This document shows, piece by piece, positions 1 through 7,610 of a DNA stretch of 8,040 bases (positions within the stretch are counted from its first letter, which is position 1; the number at the start of each line of letters is the position of its first letter). The DNA lies in the NCBI GenBank assembly GCA_900553965.1, contig USFX01000128.1:1-8040 (forward strand), given 5' to 3'. Position numbers and translations under genes: made by a program. Under the pieces are notes generated by a model. The model was not told the origin of the DNA. It did no database searches and worked only from the letters and a program-made list of their open reading frames with translations. The DNA comes from an uncultured Prevotella sp. GTDB taxonomy: Bacteria > Bacteroidota > Bacteroidia > Bacteroidales > Bacteroidaceae.

Positions 1-2044
1 AAGCCTTTGGATTCTTCTCGTAGTCGGCGTCGGCCGCATCCTGATAGATGGCACACTCATACTTCCTGCCCTTGTCGAGGAAGTCGAGCTTCACAACGGC
101 CAGATGCTCCTCCCCGTCAGTCTTGCCGCCGACAAACCAGTCGTCGGTTCCCTTTGCCTTGCGGGCCACGGTGATATATTTAGCCGGCTCGGCCTCTATA
201 TACTTCGAGTCGTCCCAGTCGCAAGCCACGTCGCGTATGAACTGGAAGGCATCGTCGTACTTCTCATAATGCTCCGGCAGGTCGGCCGCCATCTGAAGCG
301 GACTGTACATGACGAGATAGAGCGCCAGCTGACCGCAAAGCGTCGTGTGGACGTAGCTTGTGTTCTTGCTCCACGCCGAGAGCTGGGTCTCGAAGATGCC
401 CGGCGTATAGTCCATCGGACCGCCCTGCAGACGAGTGAACGGAAGCATGACCGTGTGATAGGGAACGCTGCCGCCGAAAGCCTCATACTCCGTGCCGCGG
501 GCACTCTCGTTGCCCACGAGGTTCGGCCATGTGCGGCAGATGCCGGTGGGACGTGTCGCCTCATGGGCGTTGACCATGATACGGTGCTTCGCCGCCGTCT
601 CGATGACACGCTGATAGTGGTTGTTGCTGAGCTGGCTGTAGTGATATTCGCCGCGCGGGATGATGTCACCGACATAACCCGTCTTCACGGCGTCATAGCC
701 ATACTTGTTCATCAGGTTGAAGGCATCCTCCAGATGACGCTCATAGTTCATTATGGCGGCGGAGGTCTCATGGTGCATCATCAGCTTCACACCCTTCGAG
801 TGGGCATAGTCGTTGAGCATCTTGATGTCGAAGTCGGGATAAGGCGTGACGAAATCGAATACGTCGAGCTTCTGATGGCCGAACCAGTCTTCCCAACCTT
901 CGTTCCAGCCTTCCACCAGCACCTCCTGCAAGCCGTTCTTGGCAGCGAAGTCGATATAGCGCTTCACCTCCTCGTTGGTTGCGCCGTGAATGCCGTTGGG
1001 CTTGCACTTGCTGTAGTCGGTGACGCCCAGACGCACCGAAGGATAGTCATTGGTGTAGGCCCAGCTCTTCGTTCCAACAATCATGTTCCACCACACACCG
1101 CAGTATTTGGTGGGATGAATCCACGACGTGTCCTCAATCTTGCAAGGCTCGTTGAGGTTCAGCGTCAGCTTGCAGGCCAGCATGTCGCGGGCGTCGTCGC
1201 TGACCATGACCGTACGCCACGGGGTGTTGAACGGCGTCTGTATGAACCCCTTCCGGCCCACGGCATCCGGTGTCAGCCACGACTCGAAGGTCAGCGTCTT
1301 CTCATCGAGGTTGAGGTGCATCGTCGGATAGTCCAGACAGGCAGCCTCGTGGATGTTGATGTACAGACCGTCGGCGCTCTTCAGCTGCAGGGAAGTCTGC
1401 ACACCCGTGTCAGAAAACACCATCGTTGAGGAGTTGCTCTTGTAAGCCTCGCGGTTCTTGCTGATGACCTCGCGGATTCCCGTCATCGGAGTGATCTGAT
1501 ACTCATACTCCTGAGTGTCATAGTCACCGGGAATCCAGTATGCCGTATGGTCGCCGGCCATGGCAAACTGCGTGTGCTCCTCCTTTATGACGAAGTAGTT
1601 GAGCTCGTTCTGCTGGGGAAACTCATAACGCAAGCCCATGCCGTAGTCGTAGACACGGAAACGGATGGTGATGTCGCGCTTTGTGGAAGGCTGGCTGAGA
1701 TTCACCTCCAGCTCGTTGTAGTTGTTGCGGATGGTGGCCGTCTCGCCCCATACCGGCTTCCACGTCTCGTCGAACGACGACGTCTTCGAGCCGGTCTCCT
1801 TGAATCCGTCCATCAGGTCGGTCTCGTCCATCCCTTTCGACGCATGCTTGTCCTTGGCCAGCTCCAGACCGAGATGCGACGGCTTGCACACCGTCTTGCC
1901 CTTGTAGCTCATCTCGTATGTGGGGCGACCGTTACCTGTCAGGGAAAACCTGACCTCGACATTACCGTTTGGAGATGTCACGCTCTGCGCCATTGCCATC
2001 ATGGGCAGCAGCGCAAGCGTCATCACAGCTGATTTCTTTTTCAT
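1..2044 (-). CDS. susB: GH97 alpha-glucosidase, SusB-like, periplasmic (C-terminus cut by window edge)
   Basis: An inverting, calcium-dependent exo-acting alpha-glucoside hydrolase that would release glucose from malto-oligosaccharides in the periplasm. I translated 681 codons from the minus strand without a stop; the frame runs off base 1. SusB of Bacteroides thetaiotaomicron is about 738 residues, so roughly 45 C-terminal residues are missing. Residues 1-19 form a signal peptide (MKKK, hydrophobic core, AMA before Q20) with no lipobox cysteine. The SusB active-site glutamates, as I remember them, match with a constant offset of 13: E426 (HHE, for E439), E495 (NAHE, for E508), E513 (for E526), E519 (for E532) and E181 (for E194). 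The strand reading AVKTGYVG has Gly where retaining GH97 members carry the nucleophile Asp, which supports the inverting subgroup. An in-frame ATG six bases upstream (2050) is an alternative start; I prefer the MKKK start because it gives a normal signal-peptide n-region. It lies just after the glucanotransferase gene, so the two are probably co-transcribed. Confidence 0.95.
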   Translation of the reverse strand, partial: MKKKSAVMTLALLPMMAMAQSVTSPNGNVEVRFSLTGNGRPTYEMSYKGKTVCKPSHLGLELAKDKHASKGMDETDLMDGFKETGSKTSSFDETWKPVWGETATIRNNYNELEVNLSQPSTKRDITIRFRVYDYGMGLRYEFPQQNELNYFVIKEEHTQFAMAGDHTAYWIPGDYDTQEYEYQITPMTGIREVISKNREAYKSNSSTMVFSDTGVQTSLQLKSADGLYINIHEAACLDYPTMHLNLDEKTLTFESWLTPDAVGRKGFIQTPFNTPWRTVMVSDDARDMLACKLTLNLNEPCKIEDTSWIHPTKYCGVWWNMIVGTKSWAYTNDYPSVRLGVTDYSKCKPNGIHGATNEEVKRYIDFAAKNGLQEVLVEGWNEGWEDWFGHQKLDVFDFVTPYPDFDIKMLNDYAHSKGVKLMMHHETSAAIMNYERHLEDAFNLMNKYGYDAVKTGYVGDIIPRGEYHYSQLSNNHYQRVIETAAKHRIMVNAHEATRPTGICRTWPNLVGNESARGTEYEAFGGSVPYHTVMLPFTRLQGGPMDYTPGIFETQLSAWSKNTSYVHTTLCGQLALYLVMYSPLQMAADLPEHYEKYDDAFQFIRDVACDWDDSKYIEAEPAKYITVARKAKGTDDWFVGGKTDGEEHLAVVKLDFLDKGRKYECAIYQDAADADYEKNPKA

Positions 2045-2073
2045 TGGCATACACTATGTTTTTTTGTTTCACT

Positions 2074-4752
2074 TCACTTTCTCCCTGACTGCGAGATCAA
2101 GTCCTTCATCTCCGCCATGAATTCGTTGTCGGCCATCATGTCCTCGATGTTGAGGTGCATCCTGTAGCGCCAGTAGTGGCGGGGATTGGCCGGGATGTTG
2201 ATGCGCTCGGCGTTGGCATCCTCCAGGCGGAGTCTGCCGCTGATGGCCAGCCAGTCCTGTATGCTCAGGATGCAGAGCATCGACGGCGAGGTGAGATGAC
2301 GGTAGATGATGTCCTTTGCCAGCCAGTCGGGCAGCGGATGGGGAGCCCCGCCCTGACGGTGGAGCATGCTGTTGTAGTAGTCCTGCGTGCGCTCACGGTC
2401 CTCGTCCCACCACTGCCGTAGCGTCGGCATGTCATGGCTGGAGATGGTGCACACGGAACGGTAGGGATTGGCGCTCAGATGTCCGAACCTCACCTTCGGG
2501 TCCTTCGGCATGCTCTGAAGCTCAAGACTCAATATCTTCAGCTCGCCCATCACCCACGGCACGCAGTCGGGCACCATGCCCAAGTCTTCGGCACATACCA
2601 GCATGCGCGTGGCCTCAACCAGCTTTGGCATCTTCTTCATTGCCTCCCGATACCAGAACTGATTGTTGCGGCGGTAGAAATAGTCGTTATACAGTCTGTT
2701 GAACGCGAACTTGTCGTTGTCGTAGAGCGACTCGTAGATGAAGTCGAGCTGCGCCGAGATACGCGGGTGGAACAGATTCGCGTTCTGACGGTCACGCACG
2801 AAGAGCACGTCGCTGATAAGGGCATAGAGTCCGTCCCTGAGCCACAGCTCCTTCTCTTCGGTGACATCGGCAAATAGAGCCTCGACCTTCCTCTGCGTGT
2901 CCACCTCCGGCTTCATGGCGTAGCGCTCGCCGTCCAGACGGTCGAGATACTTCTCCCGCACTTCCGCCGCACGCTCATGGAACACGCGGTCGAGCACCCA
3001 GTCGGTTATGAACGGCCTGGTGAAGCGCTCCTCCTGGAAGTTCAGTCCGTATGCCGCAATCTCCTCGCGGGTCATGCCCAACGCCGGCGAGAATTGCCCC
3101 AGCAGTCCGTGGACGGCGTCAACCGGTATCTCCCAGATGCGGAAAAAGCCCAGCACGTGGTCAATGCGGTAGGCATCGAAGAACTTCGACATGTTCTGGA
3201 AGCGGCGCACCCACCAGGCGCAGCCGTCCTTCAGCATCTCGTCCCAGTTGTAGGTGGGGAAGCCCCAGTTCTGACCGTTGACGGAGAAGTCATCAGGCGG
3301 AGCTCCGGCCTGTCCGTTGAGGTTGAAGTATTTCGGCTCCATCCGCACGTCGCAGCCGTAGCGGTTGACCCCGATGGGTATGTCGCCCTTCAGAACGACT
3401 CCCTTCTGACGGGCATAGTCGTGGGCGTCCTTCATCTGCGTGTTGAGCACATACTGCATGAAGTAGTAGAACGCCACCTCCCTGTATGCCTTACACCGTG
3501 GGGAGCTGAGTTCCTTCCGGTCGTCCTCGTTCCACGTGTTGTGGTCGGGCCAGCGTGAAAAATCGGCCGTGCCATACGCGTCTCTCAACTTACAATACTG
3601 TCCGTATGGCACGAGCCACTGTTTTGTTTCCTGAAAAAAAGCCTTGAATCCGGCACTCTTTATAATCTTTTCACCTTCCTGTTCAAATACCTTGTGCATA
3701 TATTCCACCTTGAAGCCGTTGACGCGCTCGTAGTCTATCTGCGGCAGCGCGTTCAGCTCGGCCATCGTCTTCTCCGCCGCGGCACGCTCTCCGTCGTCCT
3801 TCAGCTCCGGCAGCGCACGCAGGTCGGCATACTGCGGATGCAGGGCGAAGATGCTGATGCAGCTGTAGGGATAGGAATCCGTCCACGTATGGGTGATGGT
3901 GGTGTCGTTGACGGGCAGCAGCTGGAGAACCTTCTGGCCGGTCTTCTCCACATAGTCAATCATCGTCTTCAGGTCTCCGAAGTCACCGATGCCGGCACTC
4001 CGGGCGCTTCTCAGCGAGAACACCGGCACCAGCGTTCCGGCCAGCTTGCGGTTGCAATGGGTGAAGAAGGCCTGATCCAGACTGTAGACGACCACGTCGC
4101 CGTCCTTCATCTGCGGCAGACAGACCGTGCGGTTCTGACACGTCTCCCAACGTCCGCCTCCGGATGACTTTCCGCCGACGGCCACAAACTTGAACTCCAT
4201 GCGTCCGCCGTCCAGCGCTCCGGCGTCGATGTCGGCCGTCCACTCGTTGTAGTCATGCTGCGTCATCCTGACGGCCTTGGCCACGCTCCAGTCTCCCAGC
4301 ATCTTGCCGGAACCGGCGACGATCAGCCGCTCGCCGTCTTTCAGCTGCGGCGCCCTCACCTGAAGGCGCACGGTACGGGCAAAGCGTGAGGACGGCACCG
4401 CCGCGGGCTGCTGATGGTTGATACAGTCAGTGAAGGCGCTACTGTAGAGATAGGCGTCCTCGGGCATCGACTGCCACCTGTCATAAACCGTATATGTCTC
4501 TGCGCGGCCGGCGGAGATGTCCAGCCGGTGCATGATGAGCGTCCACTCGCACTTGCTGACATTCCCGTCACGCATGACGCTGTAATAATAAGAATAGGAC
4601 TTCTGCGGAGCCTTCACCGCCATGGTGTGGCTCCATCGCGTTCCGTCACTTGTCTGCATGTGACACTTCGTCAGGCTGTCACCCTCCCATATATTCAAGA
4701 CGAGGCTCTCACCGAAAGCCGTCCTATAGTCAATGTTGAATTGAATTATCAT
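2074..4752 (-). CDS. malQ: 4-alpha-glucanotransferase (GH77) with two N-terminal CBM20 domains, DPE2-like
   Basis: An amylomaltase that transfers alpha-1,4-glucan segments between chains, turning maltose and short malto-oligosaccharides into glucose plus longer glucans. It has 892 residues and no signal peptide, so it should act in the cytoplasm. Residues about 1-113 look like a first, divergent CBM20. Residues about 126-230 are a clearer CBM20 (LGDW at 152-155, RWETCQNR at 201-208). The GH77 barrel follows from about 240. The three catalytic acids are visible: nucleophile D531 in YRIDH, acid/base E722 in AEDLG, and D774 in SSHDMPTL. D531 and E722 are 191 residues apart, against about 47 in compact bacterial amylomaltases, so the barrel carries an insertion of about 145 residues. 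Two CBM20 domains plus this insertion is the layout of plant DPE2. DPE2 uses maltose as donor and a large glucan such as glycogen as acceptor; applying that here is inference. It lies between the transporter and GH97 genes. Confidence 0.96.
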   Translation of the reverse strand: MIIQFNIDYRTAFGESLVLNIWEGDSLTKCHMQTSDGTRWSHTMAVKAPQKSYSYYYSVMRDGNVSKCEWTLIMHRLDISAGRAETYTVYDRWQSMPEDAYLYSSAFTDCINHQQPAAVPSSRFARTVRLQVRAPQLKDGERLIVAGSGKMLGDWSVAKAVRMTQHDYNEWTADIDAGALDGGRMEFKFVAVGGKSSGGGRWETCQNRTVCLPQMKDGDVVVYSLDQAFFTHCNRKLAGTLVPVFSLRSARSAGIGDFGDLKTMIDYVEKTGQKVLQLLPVNDTTITHTWTDSYPYSCISIFALHPQYADLRALPELKDDGERAAAEKTMAELNALPQIDYERVNGFKVEYMHKVFEQEGEKIIKSAGFKAFFQETKQWLVPYGQYCKLRDAYGTADFSRWPDHNTWNEDDRKELSSPRCKAYREVAFYYFMQYVLNTQMKDAHDYARQKGVVLKGDIPIGVNRYGCDVRMEPKYFNLNGQAGAPPDDFSVNGQNWGFPTYNWDEMLKDGCAWWVRRFQNMSKFFDAYRIDHVLGFFRIWEIPVDAVHGLLGQFSPALGMTREEIAAYGLNFQEERFTRPFITDWVLDRVFHERAAEVREKYLDRLDGERYAMKPEVDTQRKVEALFADVTEEKELWLRDGLYALISDVLFVRDRQNANLFHPRISAQLDFIYESLYDNDKFAFNRLYNDYFYRRNNQFWYREAMKKMPKLVEATRMLVCAEDLGMVPDCVPWVMGELKILSLELQSMPKDPKVRFGHLSANPYRSVCTISSHDMPTLRQWWDEDRERTQDYYNSMLHRQGGAPHPLPDWLAKDIIYRHLTSPSMLCILSIQDWLAISGRLRLEDANAERINIPANPRHYWRYRMHLNIEDMMADNEFMAEMKDLISQSGRK

Positions 4753-4774
4753 ATCCTTTCTACGTTTTTAGTCA

Positions 4775-4802
4775 GTGGCCGGCGTCATTCCGGCCGGCTC
4801 AC
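4775..4802 (-). other. GC-rich hairpin between transporter and glucanotransferase genes
   Basis: In the transcript of the minus strand, GTG-A-GCCGGC pairs with GCCGGCCAC, giving nine base pairs with one bulged A and a loop of nine bases. It lies 22 bases upstream of the glucanotransferase ATG and about 48 bases after the transporter stop. There is no T-run on either side, so it is not a standard intrinsic terminator. It could mark an mRNA processing or stability point or a weak terminator that sets relative expression; this is inference. Confidence 0.45.
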
Positions 4803-4850
4803 ATAGTTCTTAATCAGCTTTGCTTAATTCATCGGAAACACTTGCCACGG

Positions 4851-6167
4851 CTATTTCTTCCTGATGCCGGCCACCGCCAGCGAACCGCATAGCATCAGGA
4901 CGCCAGCCACGATCATCATGTTGCTCTGGTGAGAACCGACGACGGTGAGGATTCCGCCTCCACAGACGGCAGCCACGATCTGAGGTATGCAGATGGTTCC
5001 GTTGAACAGTCCCAAATAGGCTCCCATGTGTCCGTAGCCCTGAAGGGCGTTGGTGACAAAGGTGAACGGCATGGCCAGCATGGCCGCCCATCCGGCACCT
5101 ATCATGAGGAACGGAATGATCTGAAGATACTGGTCATGAAGGAACGGTATCATGACGAAGCCCGCACCGCCGATGACAAGACTGAGAGCATAGGCCACCT
5201 TGGTGTTCCGGAACATCGGCAGCACCACGGCCCACGCCACGCTGCCGATAGCCTGGACGGCAAAGAGGATGCCGACCCAGTTGCCGGCCTCCTGAAACGG
5301 TTCCGAGCTGGGGTCGGTCGTGTTCCACACGGTCTCGGCGATGGCGCCCGTCGAATAGTTCCAGAGATAGAGGAACGCCGCCCAGCAGAAGAACTGGACC
5401 ACGCCGACCTTCCAGAACGTCGATGGAGCCTTGCGGAGCAGGGTGAGCCAGTCGCCACGGTCTTCCGCCGCGTCGCTCTTAACTTCCTCACTTTGTCCGT
5501 TATAGACGGCATATTCCTTCGGATTCCATTCCTTCACGTTCACCGCCGTATAGATGACGCACAGGATGAGGATGGCCGCACCGATGTAGAACGACCATAT
5601 CACGGAGTCGGGCACGACGCCTTTGTCCGCCACGTTCCTGATACCGATGAAGGTGAAGAAGAACGGAAAGACATAGCCGACCACGGAACCGGCATTGCAG
5701 AGAAAGCTCTGTATGGCGTAGGCCTTTGCCTTCTGCTTCTCGTTCACCATGTCACCCACCAGCATCTTGAACGGCTGCATGGCCATGTTGATGCTCGTGT
5801 CGAGGAACATCAGGGCGATGAGCCCGAAGAGCATGGCCCCGCTGACGGCGAGTCCCAGCGAGCCGGCATTGGGCAGGAGACACATCACCAGCACGGCCAG
5901 CACCGCACCTATAAATAAATAAGGTATGCGGCGACCGTAGCGGCACCATGTCCTGTCGCTCAGCGTGCCGACGATGGGCTGGACGAGGATTCCCATCAGC
6001 GGAGGGAGAATCCAGAAGTAACTCAGGTCGTGAGGGTCAGCCCCCAAGGTCGCGAAGATGCGCGAGATGTTCGCGCTCTGAAGAGCATAGGCTATCTGCA
6101 CTCCGAAGAAGCCGAAGCTCAGGTTCCAGAGTTTCCAGAATGAAAGATCAGGTTTTAGTTTCATCAT
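4851..6167 (-). CDS. Inner-membrane sugar transporter, MFS/GPH family, sucrose-maltose (SUT/MalA) type
   Basis: A predicted cation-coupled sugar symporter of 438 residues. About 12 hydrophobic segments can be seen, near residues 12-32, 50-68, 82-98, 106-126, 152-172, 188-208, 252-272, 294-316, 324-342, 348-370, 382-402 and 415-435, with a charged central loop at 209-250. After the second segment comes a motif with QPIVG (63-67), SD (70-71) and GRR (78-80), typical of the plant sucrose transporter/SLC45 and bacterial MalA branch. A second family motif follows at about 122-150, with LDTSIN, P and VGD followed by a polar stretch. From its neighbours the likely cargo is maltose or another short alpha-glucoside, but sucrose or glucose cannot be excluded from sequence. 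Two adjacent ATG codons (6167 and 6164) could start the protein; the leader is A-rich with no clear Shine-Dalgarno site. It is probably the first enzyme-side gene of the transporter-glucanotransferase-GH97 unit. Confidence 0.93.
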   Translation of the reverse strand: MMKLKPDLSFWKLWNLSFGFFGVQIAYALQSANISRIFATLGADPHDLSYFWILPPLMGILVQPIVGTLSDRTWCRYGRRIPYLFIGAVLAVLVMCLLPNAGSLGLAVSGAMLFGLIALMFLDTSINMAMQPFKMLVGDMVNEKQKAKAYAIQSFLCNAGSVVGYVFPFFFTFIGIRNVADKGVVPDSVIWSFYIGAAILILCVIYTAVNVKEWNPKEYAVYNGQSEEVKSDAAEDRGDWLTLLRKAPSTFWKVGVVQFFCWAAFLYLWNYSTGAIAETVWNTTDPSSEPFQEAGNWVGILFAVQAIGSVAWAVVLPMFRNTKVAYALSLVIGGAGFVMIPFLHDQYLQIIPFLMIGAGWAAMLAMPFTFVTNALQGYGHMGAYLGLFNGTICIPQIVAAVCGGGILTVVGSHQSNMMIVAGVLMLCGSLAVAGIRKK

Positions 6168-6305
6168 CGTTATATATTCTTTTTTTATTATTGTTTTAGG
6201 TCAGTTCATCCGAGGCAGCAGAAGAGGAGGTGTTAGCCCCGCTCCCTCCTGAAGCCACATGAAGACAGAAAGCCGTGGGCTCAAGCGTCAGGACATGCGT
6301 CCTTT

Positions 6306-6382
6306 ATCTCCATCTATCTCCTTTTATCTCCATCTACCTCCTTAAATCATATCTCCATCTATCTCCTTAAATCATATCTCCA
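6306..6382. repeat. Purine/pyrimidine-biased tandem repeat, 20-25 bp units, in the regulator-transporter gap
   Basis: Three and a part units share the core ATCTCCATCTAYCTCCTT on the plus strand: 6306-6325 (20 bp), 6326-6350 and 6351-6375 (25 bp each, both with the extra tail AAATCAT), and a partial unit starting at 6376. On the transcribed minus strand the array is almost all purine with recurring GGAGATAGATGG. It starts eight bases after the regulator stop codon and ends about 140 bases before the transporter start. The two 25-bp units differ at one base, which indicates recent duplication. The rest of the 223-nt gap (6168-6305) shows no TAnnTTTG -7 box on the minus strand; next to the transporter start it is A-rich on the transcribed strand. 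Confidence 0.85.
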
Positions 6383-6390
6383 GCCATCGG

Positions 6391-7428
6391 TCACCGCGTC
6401 GTGCCTCTTATCACCAGGCTTGTCCTCACCATTCCATGAACCGTCTTGCCCATCGGGAGGGAGCCTTCCACCAGTCCTATCAGAATCTCGGCCGCCTTCT
6501 TTCCCACCGACGTGCCCCGCTGGTCCACGGTCGTGAGCAACGGGTCGCAGGCCTTTGAGCGGTCGCCGTTGGTGAAGCCGCAGATGCTGATGTCGTCCGG
6601 CACACGGAATCCCATGTGCTTCGCCGTATAGAGTATGCCGATTGCCGTGTCGTCGTTGATGGCGAAGAACGCGTCCGGATAAGGTTTTCTTGACAAAATG
6701 GGGGGGGTAACGGCTTCGGCTTCAGTGCGGTTGTCACATAGTCTCACCCAGTCGGGGTTTTCCTTCAGCCCATATTTGACGAGCGCGTCATGATAGCCGT
6801 TATATCTGTTCTTTGAAATCTCCATGTTCATCGGCGACCCGTAGAAGGCGATGCGCCGGCAACCGGACTCTATCAGGTGCGAGACGGCCGTATAGGCTCC
6901 CATGTAGTCGTCGACGACCACCCGCGAACAGTTTATCCCCGTGCATATACGGTCGTAGAAGACCAGCGGTATGCCGTTGGCCATCAGCTTCTGGAAATGG
7001 TCATACTGCTTGGTGTCCTTGGCCTGAGAGACGATGATTCCGCACACTTTGTTCTTGTAGAAGTCGTTGCAGATGTCCACTTCCCTGTCATAACGCTCGT
7101 TGCTCTGCGCCACCATCACGCTGTAGCCGCGCGAACGGGCCTCCTCCTCGATGCCTGAGAGGACGGACATGAAGAAATAGTGGACCATCTCGGGCAGAAT
7201 CACTCCAATCACCTTCATCGGCTTCACCCGGCTGTACCGCAACGCCTCACCTATCATATTAGGGCAGAAGTTGTACTCCCGCGCATACTGCTGTATGCGT
7301 TCCTTCTGCACAGAACTGATTGACGGACTGTCCTTCAGGGCTCTGCTCACCGTGGATATTGATACGCCGAGGTCGCGGGCGATATCTTTCATTGTTTTAG
7401 GCATTATCTTGCTCATAGACAAAGGCAT
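6391..7428 (-). CDS. LacI/GalR-family transcriptional regulator, probably of the maltose cluster
   Basis: A sugar-responsive DNA-binding protein of 345 residues at the longest start. Residues 12-33 form the LacI-type helix-turn-helix (MKDIARDLGVSISTVSRAL). A hinge follows at about 50-66, with the PN and A-L residues that enter the minor groove. The periplasmic-binding-protein-like effector core runs from about 72 to 340, with family landmarks VFYDR (156-160), the segment FFAINDDTAIG (254-264), VPDDISICGF (276-285) and PLLTTVDQ (296-303). The start is uncertain. In-frame ATG codons at 7416, 7404 and 7392 would begin closer to the usual LacI N-terminus, and a candidate -7 box at 7441-7448 would leave almost no leader for 7428, so 7404 is a good alternative. 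The gene holds a run of eight C on its coding strand (6700-6707). It precedes the transporter in the same orientation, which suggests it controls that unit, perhaps with a malto-oligosaccharide as effector (inference). Confidence 0.94.
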   Translation of the reverse strand: MPLSMSKIMPKTMKDIARDLGVSISTVSRALKDSPSISSVQKERIQQYAREYNFCPNMIGEALRYSRVKPMKVIGVILPEMVHYFFMSVLSGIEEEARSRGYSVMVAQSNERYDREVDICNDFYKNKVCGIIVSQAKDTKQYDHFQKLMANGIPLVFYDRICTGINCSRVVVDDYMGAYTAVSHLIESGCRRIAFYGSPMNMEISKNRYNGYHDALVKYGLKENPDWVRLCDNRTEAEAVTPPILSRKPYPDAFFAINDDTAIGILYTAKHMGFRVPDDISICGFTNGDRSKACDPLLTTVDQRGTSVGKKAAEILIGLVEGSLPMGKTVHGMVRTSLVIRGTTR

Positions 7429-7440
7429 TGACTACGGTGG

Positions 7441-7448
7441 CAAAATTA
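7441..7448 (-). promoter_or_regulatory. Candidate Bacteroidetes -7 promoter box for the regulator gene
   Basis: The minus strand reads TAATTTTG here, an exact match to the Bacteroidetes -7 consensus TAnnTTTG. It is the only match in the AT-rich 70 bases directly upstream of the regulator. No convincing TTTG -33 element is seen at the usual distance. Transcription would begin near 7434, so translation from 7428 would have almost no leader and a start at 7416 or 7404 becomes more likely. Confidence 0.4.
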
Positions 7449-7499
7449 TTAAATATTATGATAACATGCCACTTTTCGCTGGTTTATATAATGATTTTT

Positions 7500-7521
7500 A
7501 TAGCGCAAACGTTTGCACTAT
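7500..7521. promoter_or_regulatory. LacI-family operator palindrome upstream of the regulator gene
   Basis: The central 12 bases GCAAACGTTTGC (7505-7516) are a perfect palindrome with the central CG typical of LacI/GalR operators. The symmetry continues outward as ATAG on the left and CTAT on the right, with a single non-paired position (7504/7517), making a 22-bp inverted repeat. Its centre lies about 80 bases upstream of the 7428 start and about 65 bases upstream of the candidate -7 box. The simplest reading is that the neighbouring LacI-type regulator binds here and controls its own gene, and possibly the genes downstream if they are co-transcribed. I found no second copy of this palindrome in the window, including upstream of the transporter. 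Confidence 0.75.
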
Positions 7522-7610
7522 TGAAATAACGGACTTTAGGCAATAAAAGTATGTGAAACGGCGGACAAAGTTCGTAGGCCGACCGATGAACAGGACGCCG
7601 ATGTTCGGGT

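Noticed and set aside
104..1429. Long plus-strand open frame of 441 codons
   Set aside because: It lies wholly antisense to the GH97 gene, whose active-site residues are all present. High GC at third codon positions explains the lack of stops, and the translation has no recognisable domain.
2977..3558. Plus-strand open frame of 193 codons
   Set aside because: It is antisense to the GH77 catalytic domain, including the nucleophile region, and has no recognisable protein features.
4929..5918. Plus-strand open frame of 329 codons
   Set aside because: It is antisense to the transporter. Its charged, His-rich composition is what the reverse of a membrane protein gene gives.
6225..6250. Rho-independent terminator of the regulator gene (AGGAGG pairing with CCTCCT)
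   Set aside because: The stem is short with a 14-base interior and has no T-run after it on the transcribed strand.
6290..6303. Second operator AGGAC-ATGC-GTCCT upstream of the transporter
   Set aside because: The arms are only five bases, the centre is not symmetric, and it has no likeness to the GCAAACGTTTGC operator.
7271..7546. Small plus-strand gene of 91 codons across the regulator start and operator
   Set aside because: More than half overlaps the regulator antisense, the rest crosses the operator and promoter region, and no known family is recognisable.
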